The notes under the pieces are model-generated. The model had not been told where the DNA came from and searched no databases. It saw only the letters and a list, made by a program, of their open reading frames with translations. Of a stretch of DNA of 38,848 nt, positions 19,210 to 29,248 are shown one piece after another. The position numbers were made by a program, and so were the translations under genes. This DNA is from DHVE2 group archaeon (GTDB taxonomy: Archaea; Thermoplasmatota; Thermoplasmata; Thermoplasmatales; Aciduliprofundaceae): NCBI GenBank assembly GCA_015521465.1, contig WAOD01000091.1, forward strand, positions 1 through 38,848, written 5' to 3'. The first letter of the stretch is position 1. Every line of letters starts with the position of its first letter.

Positions 19210-19605
19210 CTACTTATCCCAACCAAGAGCAATTATGGAACCTATCAAAGAAATAACATTCACCGGAGCAAAAAGAGATGCTATTAAGCCAATAACCGCA
19301 CCAGTTCTTACCTTATCCCCACCTCTTTTTACAATCAAAGCAGAAATTAGTATAACGACTCCCCAGATTAAGAGCCAGACGTTAAACACTGGCAAAAAGC
19401 ACCAAGGCAATAAAATGTAAAATCCAGACGAAGATTGCATCATACAAAAAACTGAATAAGGAAACACAATCAATAGCTCGGCAACACCTCCCGCAATCAT
19501 GAGCGTAAACGCGGAATGTGGATATTTTCTAACCAGCAGCACACAGTCGGTATTGAAATCATTGTATATAATTTTAACACCATTATTGCAATCTCGCAAT
19601 TTCAC
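19210..19605 (-). CDS. Small DUF4064-like multi-TM membrane protein
   Basis: HSAFTLMIAGGVAELLIVFPYSVFCM...LLIWGVVILISALIVKRGGDKVRTGAVIGLIASLFAPVNVISLIGSIIALGW. Start uncertain. Confidence 0.6.
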   Translation of the reverse strand: MKLRDCNNGVKIIYNDFNTDCVLLVRKYPHSAFTLMIAGGVAELLIVFPYSVFCMMQSSSGFYILLPWCFLPVFNVWLLIWGVVILISALIVKRGGDKVRTGAVIGLIASLFAPVNVISLIGSIIALGWDK

Positions 19606-19677
19606 AATAATAATTTAGATGGAAAAAATACACAAGCTCAGAAAACTATAAATAGTAGTATTAAGATGTAAAAGAGT

Positions 19678-20604
19678 ATGGAGAAAGAAGAACTCCTGTA
19701 CGCGATAAAGCGCATGCTCACCAAAGGAGGTTTTGATATAGGCGAGCCTATCAAAAGAAGCATGATTTTTGATTTTATAGCAAGAAAAGATAATATAATT
19801 TTAATAATCAAAGTTCTTCAAAACGCTGACTCTCTAAGGCAAGGGATTGCCAGAGAAATTAAAATATTGGGGCACGAATTCAAAGCTGCTCCCATCATAA
19901 TAGGTTTGCGTTCAGGTACCGGAAAACTGTTAGATGACGTGGTATATTCAAGATACGGGTTACCTGTTATTACCCCTGAGACCTTCAGGGAATTTGTAAT
20001 TGAAGGAATTTCACCTATGGTTTATGTTGCCCCAGGCGGATTCTACGTGAACATTGACGGAGAACTTCTAAAAGAAATTCGAGATAAAAGAGGCATCTCT
20101 CTAGGAGACATGGCCAGAATTGCCGGAGTCTCAAGAAAAACCATACAGCTTTACGAAGAGGGTATGAGCTCCACCGTCGACATTGCCCTGAAGTTAGAAG
20201 AGTATCTTAGAGAGGAGCTAATAAGACCAATTGACCTGTTCTCGTTTGCTGACCTGTCTGAAGATAGAATGCCTGACGAGAAGGTGATATTTGAAGACAT
20301 ATACAGGCACCTCACCAACATGGGCTACGATGTATTTTTGATGCGCAAGTGTCCCTTTGAAGCTATTAGCAGGGACAGCGTGGAAGTTATGCTAACTGGA
20401 TTTGAAAAAAATGAAAGAAAATTGAAGTACAAGGCACAGAACATACGCATATTTTCTGAGCTCCTTGACAGGAAAGGGTTTATCGTAGTATCCGAGACCA
20501 CTTATGAGGATTACAATGGCGTTGCAATAATCAAGAAGAAAGAAATAATGAGCTACAGCAAAGACGAGCTAAAGAAAGTTATTGAGGAGAGGAGCAGTAT
20601 ATGA
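19678..20604 (+). CDS. Archaeal HTH-type (XRE-like) transcriptional regulator
   Basis: Central HTH LKEIRDKRGISLGDMARIAGVSRKTIQLYEEGMSSTVDIALKLEEYL with flanking conserved-archaeal-type domains. Confidence 0.85.
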   Translation: MEKEELLYAIKRMLTKGGFDIGEPIKRSMIFDFIARKDNIILIIKVLQNADSLRQGIAREIKILGHEFKAAPIIIGLRSGTGKLLDDVVYSRYGLPVITPETFREFVIEGISPMVYVAPGGFYVNIDGELLKEIRDKRGISLGDMARIAGVSRKTIQLYEEGMSSTVDIALKLEEYLREELIRPIDLFSFADLSEDRMPDEKVIFEDIYRHLTNMGYDVFLMRKCPFEAISRDSVEVMLTGFEKNERKLKYKAQNIRIFSELLDRKGFIVVSETTYEDYNGVAIIKKKEIMSYSKDELKKVIEERSSI

Positions 20605-21233
20605 GCATTACCAAAAAAATTAGCATTAATAACAGAGATTTGCTTTTCTTTGGCACCGTTAAAGGTCTGGTTAAAGAAAGGCAGGAATTAAGAACAACCT
20701 TTCAATCATATAGCCCAGAGGTTATCTTACTGGGAATATCCCCTGAAGAGTTAGATGGCCTTAAAAAGTATCTTCAAGAACCCTTTGAAATCGAGCCCGA
20801 CGATTATGGGGTCATTTACGCGCGAAAACTGGAAAAATTCGGGGAAGTTGGGCTTCCAGTGCCCACTTACTTAGAGGTTTTCTCCATTCTAAACTCTCAA
20901 AAAATCGAGGTATATCCCATAGACATGCCAGACGAGCAGTACTCGGAGCTTTTCGCAAAAAAAATAGACCTATTTAAGATTATGAGGTACGACATGCGCA
21001 AGAGAAAAATTTGGAAGATGAATTTTAAAGTGAGCACTCCTGAAGAGTTTGCAATTGAATGGGACAGGGAAGTGAACAAAATCAAAGAATTTAGAGAAAT
21101 AGAAATTGAACGGGAGAAATACATGGCAAATAAAATAAAAGACATGATAACTCAGGGAAAATATGCCAAAATAATGGTTGTACTGGAAATCGAGCGCATG
21201 AACGGTGTCATATCGCATCTCAATGGCCAATAG
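20601..21233 (+). CDS. Conserved hypothetical, possibly TraB/PrgY-like
   Basis: ATGA overlap with upstream HTH gene. LLFFGTVKGLVKERQELRTTFQSYSPEVILLGISPEEL and C-terminal EREKYMANKIKDM resemble TraB-like proteins. Confidence 0.55.
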   Translation: MSITKKISINNRDLLFFGTVKGLVKERQELRTTFQSYSPEVILLGISPEELDGLKKYLQEPFEIEPDDYGVIYARKLEKFGEVGLPVPTYLEVFSILNSQKIEVYPIDMPDEQYSELFAKKIDLFKIMRYDMRKRKIWKMNFKVSTPEEFAIEWDREVNKIKEFREIEIEREKYMANKIKDMITQGKYAKIMVVLEIERMNGVISHLNGQ

Positions 21234-21267
21234 AAAACATTTTATTAAATCCCGCAATTTTAGCAGT

Positions 21268-21561
21268 ATGATAATTGCCGAAATCACCATGACCCCATTG
21301 GGTAAAGGTGTGAGCGTGTCCCCTTACGTGAAAGCTGCACTGCAGAAAATTAAAGAATCTGGGCTAAATTACAGGTTAACTCCAATGAGCACAGTTGTGG
21401 AGGCAAGAACTTTAGACGATATATTTTCAGCGGTGAAAAAAGCAGAAGAAGCCATGCTGGGACTTGGAGCAGAGAGGGTGGTGATAGATATAAAAATTGA
21501 CCACCGGCTCGATAAAGATGCCACAATGGACTCAAAAATAAGAGCAGTGGAAAGGATATAG
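21268..21561 (+). CDS. MTH1187/YkoF-like thiamine-binding protein
   Basis: MIIAEITMTPLGKGVSVSPYVKAALQKIKESGLNYRLTPMSTVVEARTLDDIFSAVKKAEEAMLGLGAERVVIDIKIDHRLD. Confidence 0.85.
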   Translation: MIIAEITMTPLGKGVSVSPYVKAALQKIKESGLNYRLTPMSTVVEARTLDDIFSAVKKAEEAMLGLGAERVVIDIKIDHRLDKDATMDSKIRAVERI

Positions 21562-21572
21562 AGTGGATTAAC

Positions 21573-22208
21573 ATGCCATTTAATCCACATGAATATGACA
21601 CGTGGTACGACAGGCATTCCTCAATTTTCAAGGCTGAATTAGAAGCCATTAAAAGAGTAGCAAGAGATTGTCCAGAACAAACCTTGGAGGTGGGAGCTGG
21701 AACAGGAAGATTTGCAGAAAAAATGGATGTGGACTGGTGCCTGGACCCGGATGAAAAAATGCTTGAACTTGCACGTGGGAGATGCAAACACACAGTAAAA
21801 GGGTACGCCGAGAGATTACCTTTTGAAACAGGCAGCATGGGTACTGTGTTTTTCATAACCTCGTTATCCTTTATTGATAAACCACACCTTGCAATTTTGG
21901 AAGCACACAGGGTCTTAAGAAATGATGGGTGCCTGATTATTGGGTTCATCCCCAAACAAAGCTATATTGGAAGAAAATACGAAAAATACGGGAAAGAAGG
22001 AGACAGGCGTTTCTCAAAGGCGCATTTTTTCACATATGAAGAAGTGTTATCCCTGCTCGAACCATATTTCTCGATAGATACCGTGTATTCTACTTTATTT
22101 GAAGAAAAACTTCTGAAAAATGTTTTCTCGGGATATCATGAAGACGCAAGTTTTGTAGCAATTAGATTCGTTAAAAAGGTTTTTATTGACAATCCACATG
22201 GCACATAA
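21573..22208 (+). CDS. Class I SAM-dependent methyltransferase
   Basis: TLEVGAGTGRFAEKMDVDWCLDPDEKMLELARGRC, YAERLPFETGSMGTVFFITSLSFIDKPHLAILEAHRVLRNDGCLIIGFIP. Confidence 0.85.
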   Translation: MPFNPHEYDTWYDRHSSIFKAELEAIKRVARDCPEQTLEVGAGTGRFAEKMDVDWCLDPDEKMLELARGRCKHTVKGYAERLPFETGSMGTVFFITSLSFIDKPHLAILEAHRVLRNDGCLIIGFIPKQSYIGRKYEKYGKEGDRRFSKAHFFTYEEVLSLLEPYFSIDTVYSTLFEEKLLKNVFSGYHEDASFVAIRFVKKVFIDNPHGT

Positions 22209-22220
22209 AGGGTGATGTGC

Positions 22221-22526
22221 ATGCTCACTGAGAGAATATACAACGAGCTAAATTTGTTATCAAGGCACGTAAAAGTCCTGCAAATTGTGAAAGAATACCA
22301 GCCAATAGGAATAGTGAGAATATCAAACATGCTGGAAATAGGTGAGCACGAAGTACGGCACTCTCTTGGAATTCTGGAAGAGGCAGGTCTTGTAAAACCA
22401 ACACCCAACGGGGCTGTTATCAAGGGTAACATTAAAGAGGAACTTATACGCTCTGCAGAGGTACTTGATGACCTGTCAAACACTGCAAAGGTGCTTAAAA
22501 AAGAGATTTTGAGGATGGTTATATAA
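22221..22526 (+). CDS. Winged-helix transcriptional regulator-like protein
   Basis: LQIVKEYQPIGIVRISNMLEIGEHEVRHSLGILEEAGLVKPTPNGAVI; start placed at MLTERIYN. Confidence 0.65.
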   Translation: MLTERIYNELNLLSRHVKVLQIVKEYQPIGIVRISNMLEIGEHEVRHSLGILEEAGLVKPTPNGAVIKGNIKEELIRSAEVLDDLSNTAKVLKKEILRMVI

Positions 22527-23245
22527 TGCCCTCGTTTGATATCGTAGGAGATGTTGCGATTATCAAATATAGAGATGATTTAGATGTGGAGGAACTCGCA
22601 GATTATATACTCAAAAAGCACAAAAATGTGAAAAACGTGGCCGTAGACTACGGAGTGATAGGTGAGACAAGGGTTAGAAATGTAAAGCTAATACGTGGAA
22701 ATACCACTGAAACTATTTATAAAGAATTTGGAGTTCGTATCAAGGTAGACGTGGCCAAGGTGTATTTTTCACCACGGCTGGCCACCGAGCGGTGGAGAGT
22801 TGCAAAAGATGTGGAAGATGGAGAGGTCATATACGACATGTTCTGTGGAGTGGGACCCTTCACCCTGCTAATTGCAAAGCACAAGAATGTTGAAATTTAC
22901 GCCAGTGACATAAATCCCCACGCTATAGAGTTCTTAAAAGAGAATATACGCCTCAACAAGCTATCCAGGATAACACCCATACTGGGAGACGCGGCAATTG
23001 TATGGAAAAGCCTTCCAAAAGTTGACAGGGTAATAATGAATCTACCTCATTCCTCATACATGTTCATAGACTACGCTTTGAATATCCTGAAGAAGGGAGG
23101 AACAATCAATTACTACGAAATATTACCCAAGGATTTCAACCTGTACCAAAGATTTGAAAGAAAAGACCTAAAAATAATAAACATCAGACGCGTGCATGAG
23201 TACTCCCCCGCAAAGACGCTTTTTTCGTTAACTCTGAAAACCTGA
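22526..23245 (+). CDS. Trm5/Tyw2-like class I tRNA methyltransferase
   Basis: KVYFSPRLATERWRVAKDVEDGEVIYDMFCGVGPFTLLIAKHKNVEIYASDINPHAIEFLKENIRLNKL and NLPHSSYMFIDYAL. Confidence 0.85.
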   Translation: MPSFDIVGDVAIIKYRDDLDVEELADYILKKHKNVKNVAVDYGVIGETRVRNVKLIRGNTTETIYKEFGVRIKVDVAKVYFSPRLATERWRVAKDVEDGEVIYDMFCGVGPFTLLIAKHKNVEIYASDINPHAIEFLKENIRLNKLSRITPILGDAAIVWKSLPKVDRVIMNLPHSSYMFIDYALNILKKGGTINYYEILPKDFNLYQRFERKDLKIINIRRVHEYSPAKTLFSLTLKT

Positions 23246-23246
23246 G

Positions 23247-25190
23247 TCACTTTATTCTCAATGCGTCTAAATTTTTCAGTGACACGGTCTCCATACCGTA
23301 TCTCTTATGGAGCCCTATCGCAAGGTCTATGCACTTACTCTCCTCTCCGTGGCAGGTTATTATGCGCTCCGGCTTGGGGTTCATAGAACCTATAAACTGA
23401 ATTAGCTGTCTCCGGTCTGAGTGCCCAGAAAATCCATCAATGGTTTCAACGTCCATCTCCACCTTTATTTTTATCGGATGCCCGTGTTCGCTCATGGTAA
23501 CTTCTTTCAAGCCGTTCTGAATCCTCCGGCCCAAAGTGCGCTCTGCCTGATAGCCCACAAAGACGAGGGTATTTCTTGAGTCATCAGCCCATTGCTTAAA
23601 GTATTCAAGAACCGGCCCCCCATTCATCATACCCGAAGTAGAGAGAACGATTAACGGCTCAGACGAGTTTATCACGCTTTCCCTGCGCTCAGCCGCCTCA
23701 ACTCTGTGGAAAACTTTTGATAAAAATGGATTTTCATTTTTCTGGAATATGAGCTCTCTGAGATCCTTGTTCAAGTACTCCGGATACGCAGCATGTATGG
23801 TGGTGGCTTCCCATATCATTCCATCCAGATATATCGGAGTCTCGGGCAGTTCCCCGTTTCTCATAAAGCTTTCCAGTACCAGCATTACCTCCTGGCTTCT
23901 TCCAACAGCAAACACAGGAATTAAAACCTTGCCGCCACGCTCTATGGTACGAAGCACCACATCTTTGAGCCTCTCGGCTGCCTCCCTGCGCGGGGGCTGG
24001 AAATCTTCCCGACCGCCATAAGTGCTCTCCATTATTACAGTCTCAACTCTCGGAAAACGATTATGTGCAGGATTGAATAGCCAAGAGCGTTCGTACTTTA
24101 TATCCCCTGTAATAACGACGTTGTAGAATCCCTCACCTATGTGAAAATGAGATACTGCTGAGCCGAGTATATGCCCGGCGTTGTGGAATGTCAATCTCAC
24201 ATCAGGAGATATATCAGTGGTTTCACCATATTTCAGGGTTATAGTATGCTTAATCATTTCCTTTATGTGCTTTGACTCAAAAGGCACTTTTCTACCCTCA
24301 GATTGAGCAACCTTCAGGTAATCTATAAGAAGCATCACTGCAAGGTCCCGAGTAGGCTGTGTCATGAAAACTGGACCGGAATAGTTATGCTTGAACAGCA
24401 TTGGAACAAGCCCGACATGATCAAGATGTGCGTGAGTAACGACCACAGCATCTATGTACTTTAAGGGATTTTGAGGGGTCGAATTATCCCACACTTCCGG
24501 CATATACAGGTAAGGAGTACCGCTCCAAGGCTCGGATTCATCTCCAGCTGAGACATTCAATCCGCAATCCACCAAAATTCTGCTTGTTCTGGTCATGAGC
24601 AATGTGCTGCTTCTACCAACCTCTCGGTAACCTCCTAAGGCAACGACCCTAACCCACTGCTCACCGCTAAGTGGCGGTCTGTTGAGCCGCTTGCCGATAT
24701 CACGAAGTATTTTTCTACGTTCTTCCCTCACGATCTTAAGATACTCCCTCATCTCTTTAACAATTCGGGATTCAAGAGGTGGTGCACGAACAACCTTTGG
24801 TGCCCATCTGACTCTCTTTTTTATTTCGTTGAGCAACTCGCCTTCTTTGCCTATGACCGCACCCGGCGAATCCGCCACAATGGTAACTTCCCCCGTCTCA
24901 GGGGTGAAATATATATCCTTTATACCTGCTTCCTTCGGGACTATATTTTTAATTTCTTCCGTGGCCTCTTTTTCGTCCATGAGCATCTTCGGGTCAGGTC
25001 TGATAGATATCCTTCGCCTGACGCTCTGGGCAATCTTTTTAACCACATCAGGATGCTCTGCAAAAAACTCCATGTCCATCGTGTAAACAACCACCAGAGG
25101 ACCTTCAAGGTCAATGTTGGTTATCTCTGCCTGTGGTGCAAGCTCATTCAGGAGCTCACTTGTCTTCGTCAATATATCCTGCCACTCCAT
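23247..25190 (-). CDS. aCPSF1-type KH-domain beta-CASP ribonuclease (metallo-beta-lactamase fold)
   Basis: VVTHAHLDHVGLVP, GHILGSAVSHFHIG, ITGDIKYERSWLF, MESTYGGREDF, IDGFSGHSDRRQL; N-terminal KH-like segments (GEVTIVADSPGAVIGKEGELLNEIKKRVRWAPKVVRAPP). Confidence 0.95.
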   Translation of the reverse strand: MEWQDILTKTSELLNELAPQAEITNIDLEGPLVVVYTMDMEFFAEHPDVVKKIAQSVRRRISIRPDPKMLMDEKEATEEIKNIVPKEAGIKDIYFTPETGEVTIVADSPGAVIGKEGELLNEIKKRVRWAPKVVRAPPLESRIVKEMREYLKIVREERRKILRDIGKRLNRPPLSGEQWVRVVALGGYREVGRSSTLLMTRTSRILVDCGLNVSAGDESEPWSGTPYLYMPEVWDNSTPQNPLKYIDAVVVTHAHLDHVGLVPMLFKHNYSGPVFMTQPTRDLAVMLLIDYLKVAQSEGRKVPFESKHIKEMIKHTITLKYGETTDISPDVRLTFHNAGHILGSAVSHFHIGEGFYNVVITGDIKYERSWLFNPAHNRFPRVETVIMESTYGGREDFQPPRREAAERLKDVVLRTIERGGKVLIPVFAVGRSQEVMLVLESFMRNGELPETPIYLDGMIWEATTIHAAYPEYLNKDLRELIFQKNENPFLSKVFHRVEAAERRESVINSSEPLIVLSTSGMMNGGPVLEYFKQWADDSRNTLVFVGYQAERTLGRRIQNGLKEVTMSEHGHPIKIKVEMDVETIDGFSGHSDRRQLIQFIGSMNPKPERIITCHGEESKCIDLAIGLHKRYGMETVSLKNLDALRIK

Positions 25191-25194
25191 AAAA

Positions 25195-25836
25195 TCACTT
25201 CAGCTTGAGTTTTTTCATTCTGCTTTCCACTTCTTCAGTAGAGAGCTCTTCAAACCCCTTCTCCTTGGTAATAGTAGCAACAGATATGCCATCTCCGCTT
25301 GCTGCATCTCTCCTTATAGCTGCGTTAATACCACGAATTGCAAGGTCAATACCCTCGCTCAAGCTAATGTCATCAGACCACCTATCTTCCAAAACACCAT
25401 AAACAAACAGTGAGCCAGAGCCCACACTGGCGTACTTGTCCTCAATGGCCCCACCTGCCGCATCTATAGAAAACACGTGATATCCCCTACTATCGTATCC
25501 ACCAATAATTAACCCAACATAGTACGGGAAGAATTTTCTCTCGTTTAATATATTTGACAATAATGTTGCAGCTGCGTTAACGGGCATCAGCGTATCTCTT
25601 CTTAGGCGATACAGAGATATTTCAGCCCGCATATAGCGTACTAGTACCTGCAAATCACCCACAAGCCCAGCAGTGGTCATACCCAGATTAGTGTCCAGCT
25701 TGTATAGTTTCTGTGCTACCTTGTGAGCTATAAACGTCTCCATACTGGCCCTGTGCTCAGTAGCCAGTACCACGCCATCTTTAGTCACAATACCTACCGT
25801 AGTTGTCCCGGTTTTAACGTTCTCCATCTTTAACAC
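25195..25836 (-). CDS. psmB: 20S proteasome beta subunit
   Basis: [29 protein letters not shown] with Thr nucleophile motif [37 protein letters not shown]. Confidence 0.96.
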   Translation of the reverse strand: MLKMENVKTGTTTVGIVTKDGVVLATEHRASMETFIAHKVAQKLYKLDTNLGMTTAGLVGDLQVLVRYMRAEISLYRLRRDTLMPVNAAATLLSNILNERKFFPYYVGLIIGGYDSRGYHVFSIDAAGGAIEDKYASVGSGSLFVYGVLEDRWSDDISLSEGIDLAIRGINAAIRRDAASGDGISVATITKEKGFEELSTEEVESRMKKLKLK

Positions 25837-25971
25837 CCTCTTAAAATCGTAGGATGAGGAGTAATTCCATTTAGCTATTTAAATCTTTTTCAAAAATTCA
25901 GAAGTGTCCAAAAAGGCAGATTGAAACCAGAGAAACACAAAAATTAAAGCAAATGGTACAATTGGGCAACC

Positions 25972-26403
25972 ATGAATGCAATAACCATAATTCAGGGTAC
26001 TTTAGCTCCACTTCTCCTGGTTTCCGGAACTGGCTTGTTGATTCTGGGCCTTGGAAACAGAATGGGAAGAGTAATAGACAGGTTACGCGAGTTCTCAAAG
26101 GAAGTTAGAGAAGGGGTACCGGATGAAAGAAAAGAGATAATAATGAGGCAGAAAGGAGTGCTGATAAGAAGAGTCAAGCTATGCAGAGATGCCATGGTGC
26201 AGTTTCACCTTACAATACTGTTTGCTGCGTTAACGTCCACGTTCATATTCGGGGCAACACTCTTTGAATACATGCACTACCTGGCTCTCCTGTTTTTTTC
26301 CCTCTCCCTAATAACCCTGCTTGTAGGAGCCATCATGGCCGTGTACGAAATTGCATTATCATACTCCGCAATACTGAAAGAAGCGGATGTTTATCTAAAA
26401 TAG
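25972..26403 (+). CDS. DUF2721-like membrane protein
   Basis: APLLLVSGTGLLILGLGNRMGRVIDRLREFSKEV, C-terminal TM pair. The stop codon TAG abuts the IS remnant boundary. Confidence 0.75.
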   Translation: MNAITIIQGTLAPLLLVSGTGLLILGLGNRMGRVIDRLREFSKEVREGVPDERKEIIMRQKGVLIRRVKLCRDAMVQFHLTILFAALTSTFIFGATLFEYMHYLALLFFSLSLITLLVGAIMAVYEIALSYSAILKEADVYLK

Positions 26404-27116
26404 GGCAAGTTGAATTCCTAAGAAAACAAGGAAAAATGGAGATAAAAATAAGGAGGTAATTAAATATAAAGGTTGTAAGCGAAGACTTTGAAAAGAAGGA
26501 GCATAGGAACGATGTAGAAAGAGTGAAACACAGATTCCACGATATTTCTATGCGAGTATTTTTTCTTCCACTCCAACGATTTGCTCTTTTTCAGTAATCG
26601 TCTACGCAATCCACTACGTGCGTTCTCACGGATTGCAATGTACAGTATTTCCTTCCTTTCAAGAACAAATCGTATGTTTCGTAAAGAGTCTTAGCCTTTA
26701 TCCGCATAGACTTCCTCAATCTTTCCCCCGTTTTTCAAAAGAGGGATGAGATAAAGAGAATCATTAGCATGCCATTTTATAACTATCTCATCTTCTCTTC
26801 CCGCCTTCCTCCCGATTCGCTGTGTGTGTATTAATACGAACGATAAGAAATTTGAATACCAGTAGAATCTACGGCAAATTTAGTGAGTATTCCCACTATT
26901 ATCTTCACTACTTCCCTGAGCACGAAACGAATCCACCGGTTATTCTTTTAACCCGTTTTAATTTGTGCCTTTGTGTGGGATTTTTTAAATATCATTCTCT
27001 TCCTTGCTCTTTCCATTGCTCTTAATTCTATCTTTACAATCTTGCATATCTTTAATTTCCTGCTCATACTTTATTAATCTTTCCTATTTTATTTTTTGAG
27101 GGATTGCAACTTGCCC
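26403..27116 (-). mobile_element. Decayed IS element remnant (DDE transposase pseudogene, IS5-like)
   Basis: Ends carry GGGCAAGTTG (26403-26412) and its inverse CAACTTGCCC (27107-27116). The reverse strand reads MSRKLKICKIVKIELRAMERARKRM..., then TKFAVDSTGIQIS..., VYADKG*DSLRN..., RNIVESVF with premature stops and frame breaks. Confidence 0.75.
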
Positions 27117-27159
27117 CTGAACCAAAAAACTATATCTCTATACCCTTTTATCTTTTGGG

Positions 27160-28212
27160 ATGAAGATTGCCTTTGGTGTGTGCTCTCTTGGACTTGGGCA
27201 CGCAACTAGGAGTGCGCCTATCATAAGGAGACTTTTGAAAGAAGGGCACGAAGTAGTGCTCATTTCCCACGGACGCGCGCTCTCTCTATTAACTATGGAA
27301 TTTCCTTCAATCAAGTATTATGACTTGGTAGACTATCCTATACGATACACCGAAAAAGCACATCAATTTCTGCCGTTATTCATAAGAGATTCACGGCGAA
27401 TTATGAAAACAATGATAGAGAATCACAGAATTTTTTTGGATATTGACAAAAAAGAAAATTTTGATGTTATAATTTCAGATAGTCGCTATGACGTTTTTAA
27501 TAGATTCAAGCCATCGTACCTGCTCATACACCAGCTACGTATAATGTTAAAATCGGCAGTTCTTCGGGGCGGGACAATGCTCTACAACGGGTACATGACA
27601 AAATTCTACCGCACGATACTGGTACCCGATTTTGAAGACTGTCGACTATCCGGAGAAATGGCAAAAAATTTGAGATTTATTCCGGAGGATAAGATAGAAT
27701 ATGTTGGACCACTATCATCATTCAGAAATCTGAATTGCGAGCGGGATATTGACGTTCTGATTTCAATTTCCGGGCCTGAGCCACAAAGAAGCATGTTCGA
27801 AAAAATAGCGTTAAAGCAAATAGACAACTTAAATGGAAAAGTCGTTGTGACACTGGGGAGACCTGAAAAGGGAAAGCACGTGGAGAGTAACGCAGAAATA
27901 CATTACTACCTCTCAGCAGATGAGAGAGAAAGAATAATGAACCGTTCTAAGATAATAATCTCCCGTTCAGGATACTCAACCATAATGGACATGTACATAA
28001 TTGGTGGAAAAGCAGGGTTCATACCAACCCCGGGACAGCCAGAACAGAGATACCTTGCAAAGTATTTGAATAATAGAGGAGTCGCTGCATGGATGCCACA
28101 GGAATCCCTTGACATTCCTCGGTTGATAAGCGAAGCTGCAAAGTACAGAGGATTCAAGGGAAATTACGATGGAGAGAGTTCTGTAAATAAGGTATTAGAG
28201 GTGATTCTGTGA
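27160..28212 (+). CDS. Glycosyltransferase (GT-B, MJ1255/VC2487-like)
   Basis: MKIAFGVCSLGLGHATRSAPIIRRLLKEGHEVVLISHG; IIISRSGYSTIMDMYIIGGKAGFIPTPGQPEQRYLAKYL. Confidence 0.85.
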   Translation: MKIAFGVCSLGLGHATRSAPIIRRLLKEGHEVVLISHGRALSLLTMEFPSIKYYDLVDYPIRYTEKAHQFLPLFIRDSRRIMKTMIENHRIFLDIDKKENFDVIISDSRYDVFNRFKPSYLLIHQLRIMLKSAVLRGGTMLYNGYMTKFYRTILVPDFEDCRLSGEMAKNLRFIPEDKIEYVGPLSSFRNLNCERDIDVLISISGPEPQRSMFEKIALKQIDNLNGKVVVTLGRPEKGKHVESNAEIHYYLSADERERIMNRSKIIISRSGYSTIMDMYIIGGKAGFIPTPGQPEQRYLAKYLNNRGVAAWMPQESLDIPRLISEAAKYRGFKGNYDGESSVNKVLEVIL

Positions 28213-29222
28213 GCTTTGACATAATGAAACGCTGGAAACTCTGGCTCGTGTTAGCAATTGCAATAAGTGGAGTATCCATGGCTTTAATATACTATTTCAC
28301 AATCAAGCCCGGAGGCATAGAAAAATTATTTAAAATTCCAATATACATAATCCTTCTTGCCATAGCTGCCCATGTGCTCAATCTCCTTTTCTGGTCACTT
28401 CGCATAAAGATTTTAGCGTATTCAATGGGGGAGCATGTCAGTTTATATAGATGCTTCAAGATAGTTATGGTAAACCTCTTTGTTGCTGCAATAACCCCCT
28501 CTGGAATGGGGGGCGAACCTGCAAGGATATACATGCTTTCTGAAGGCAACATGTCCGGAGGAGATGCCACTGCAGTCACCATTGGCGAGAGAATAATCGA
28601 TTTCATATTCATGGGTTTAGCCATACCCCTGTTTTTTTTCGTGACCGGCATGGCAATGGACATCGGAGAAGTTAAAATTTACCTGTACTTAGCCTCCGGA
28701 TTTTTGGGAATCCTTGGAGTTCTTTTAGTTTATATGTTAATACACGCGGAAAAAATAAAGAAAAAGATAGGAAAATTAGAGTTTTGGATTAAATTTTTCG
28801 TAAGAGACGATGAAAAGCGTGAGAAAATTATGAAAAAACTTGAAGATGAGTTCATGCAATTTGCAACAAGTACCAAGAATCTATTCTCACTGCGTAAGAA
28901 GTATCTCATTTTGACTTTTATAGTAACCGCTGCAATGTGGTTAGTGGATTTCACCATAATACCTCTGATACTCATAGGACTGGGATACGCGCCTCACTGG
29001 TTATTCATGTTCACAGCCCAATTGATAATTATACTTATAACCATAATTCCAATATCTCCTGGTGGCACCGGTCTTGCAGAATTCACAGGTTATGCTCTTT
29101 TCTCACAGAAGGTCCCCGCTGAGATTGCAGGGATAACTGTCATACTTTGGAGAGCACTGACATTCTACATGAATTTAGTCCTCGGACTGATATACACTCT
29201 GAGCTACATCGCAAAAAAATAA
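28209..29222 (+). CDS. UPF0104/lysylphosphatidylglycerol synthase TM-domain-like (AglD-like) membrane protein
   Basis: Multi-TM; TPSGMGGEPARIYMLSEGNMSGGDATAVTIGERIIDF and ITIIPISPGGTGLAEFTGYALF motifs; overlaps the upstream glycosyltransferase. Confidence 0.85.
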   Translation: MSFDIMKRWKLWLVLAIAISGVSMALIYYFTIKPGGIEKLFKIPIYIILLAIAAHVLNLLFWSLRIKILAYSMGEHVSLYRCFKIVMVNLFVAAITPSGMGGEPARIYMLSEGNMSGGDATAVTIGERIIDFIFMGLAIPLFFFVTGMAMDIGEVKIYLYLASGFLGILGVLLVYMLIHAEKIKKKIGKLEFWIKFFVRDDEKREKIMKKLEDEFMQFATSTKNLFSLRKKYLILTFIVTAAMWLVDFTIIPLILIGLGYAPHWLFMFTAQLIIILITIIPISPGGTGLAEFTGYALFSQKVPAEIAGITVILWRALTFYMNLVLGLIYTLSYIAKK

Positions 29223-29248
29223 ATATAAACATTGATCATTACGAGGTG

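Noticed and set aside
21350-21955. 201-aa minus-strand ORF opposite the thiamine-binding and methyltransferase genes
   Set aside because: Antisense to two well-supported genes; no domain pattern.
26822-27025. 67-aa plus-strand ORF in the IS region
   Set aside because: The region reads as a decayed transposase on the minus strand; the plus ORF shows no motif.
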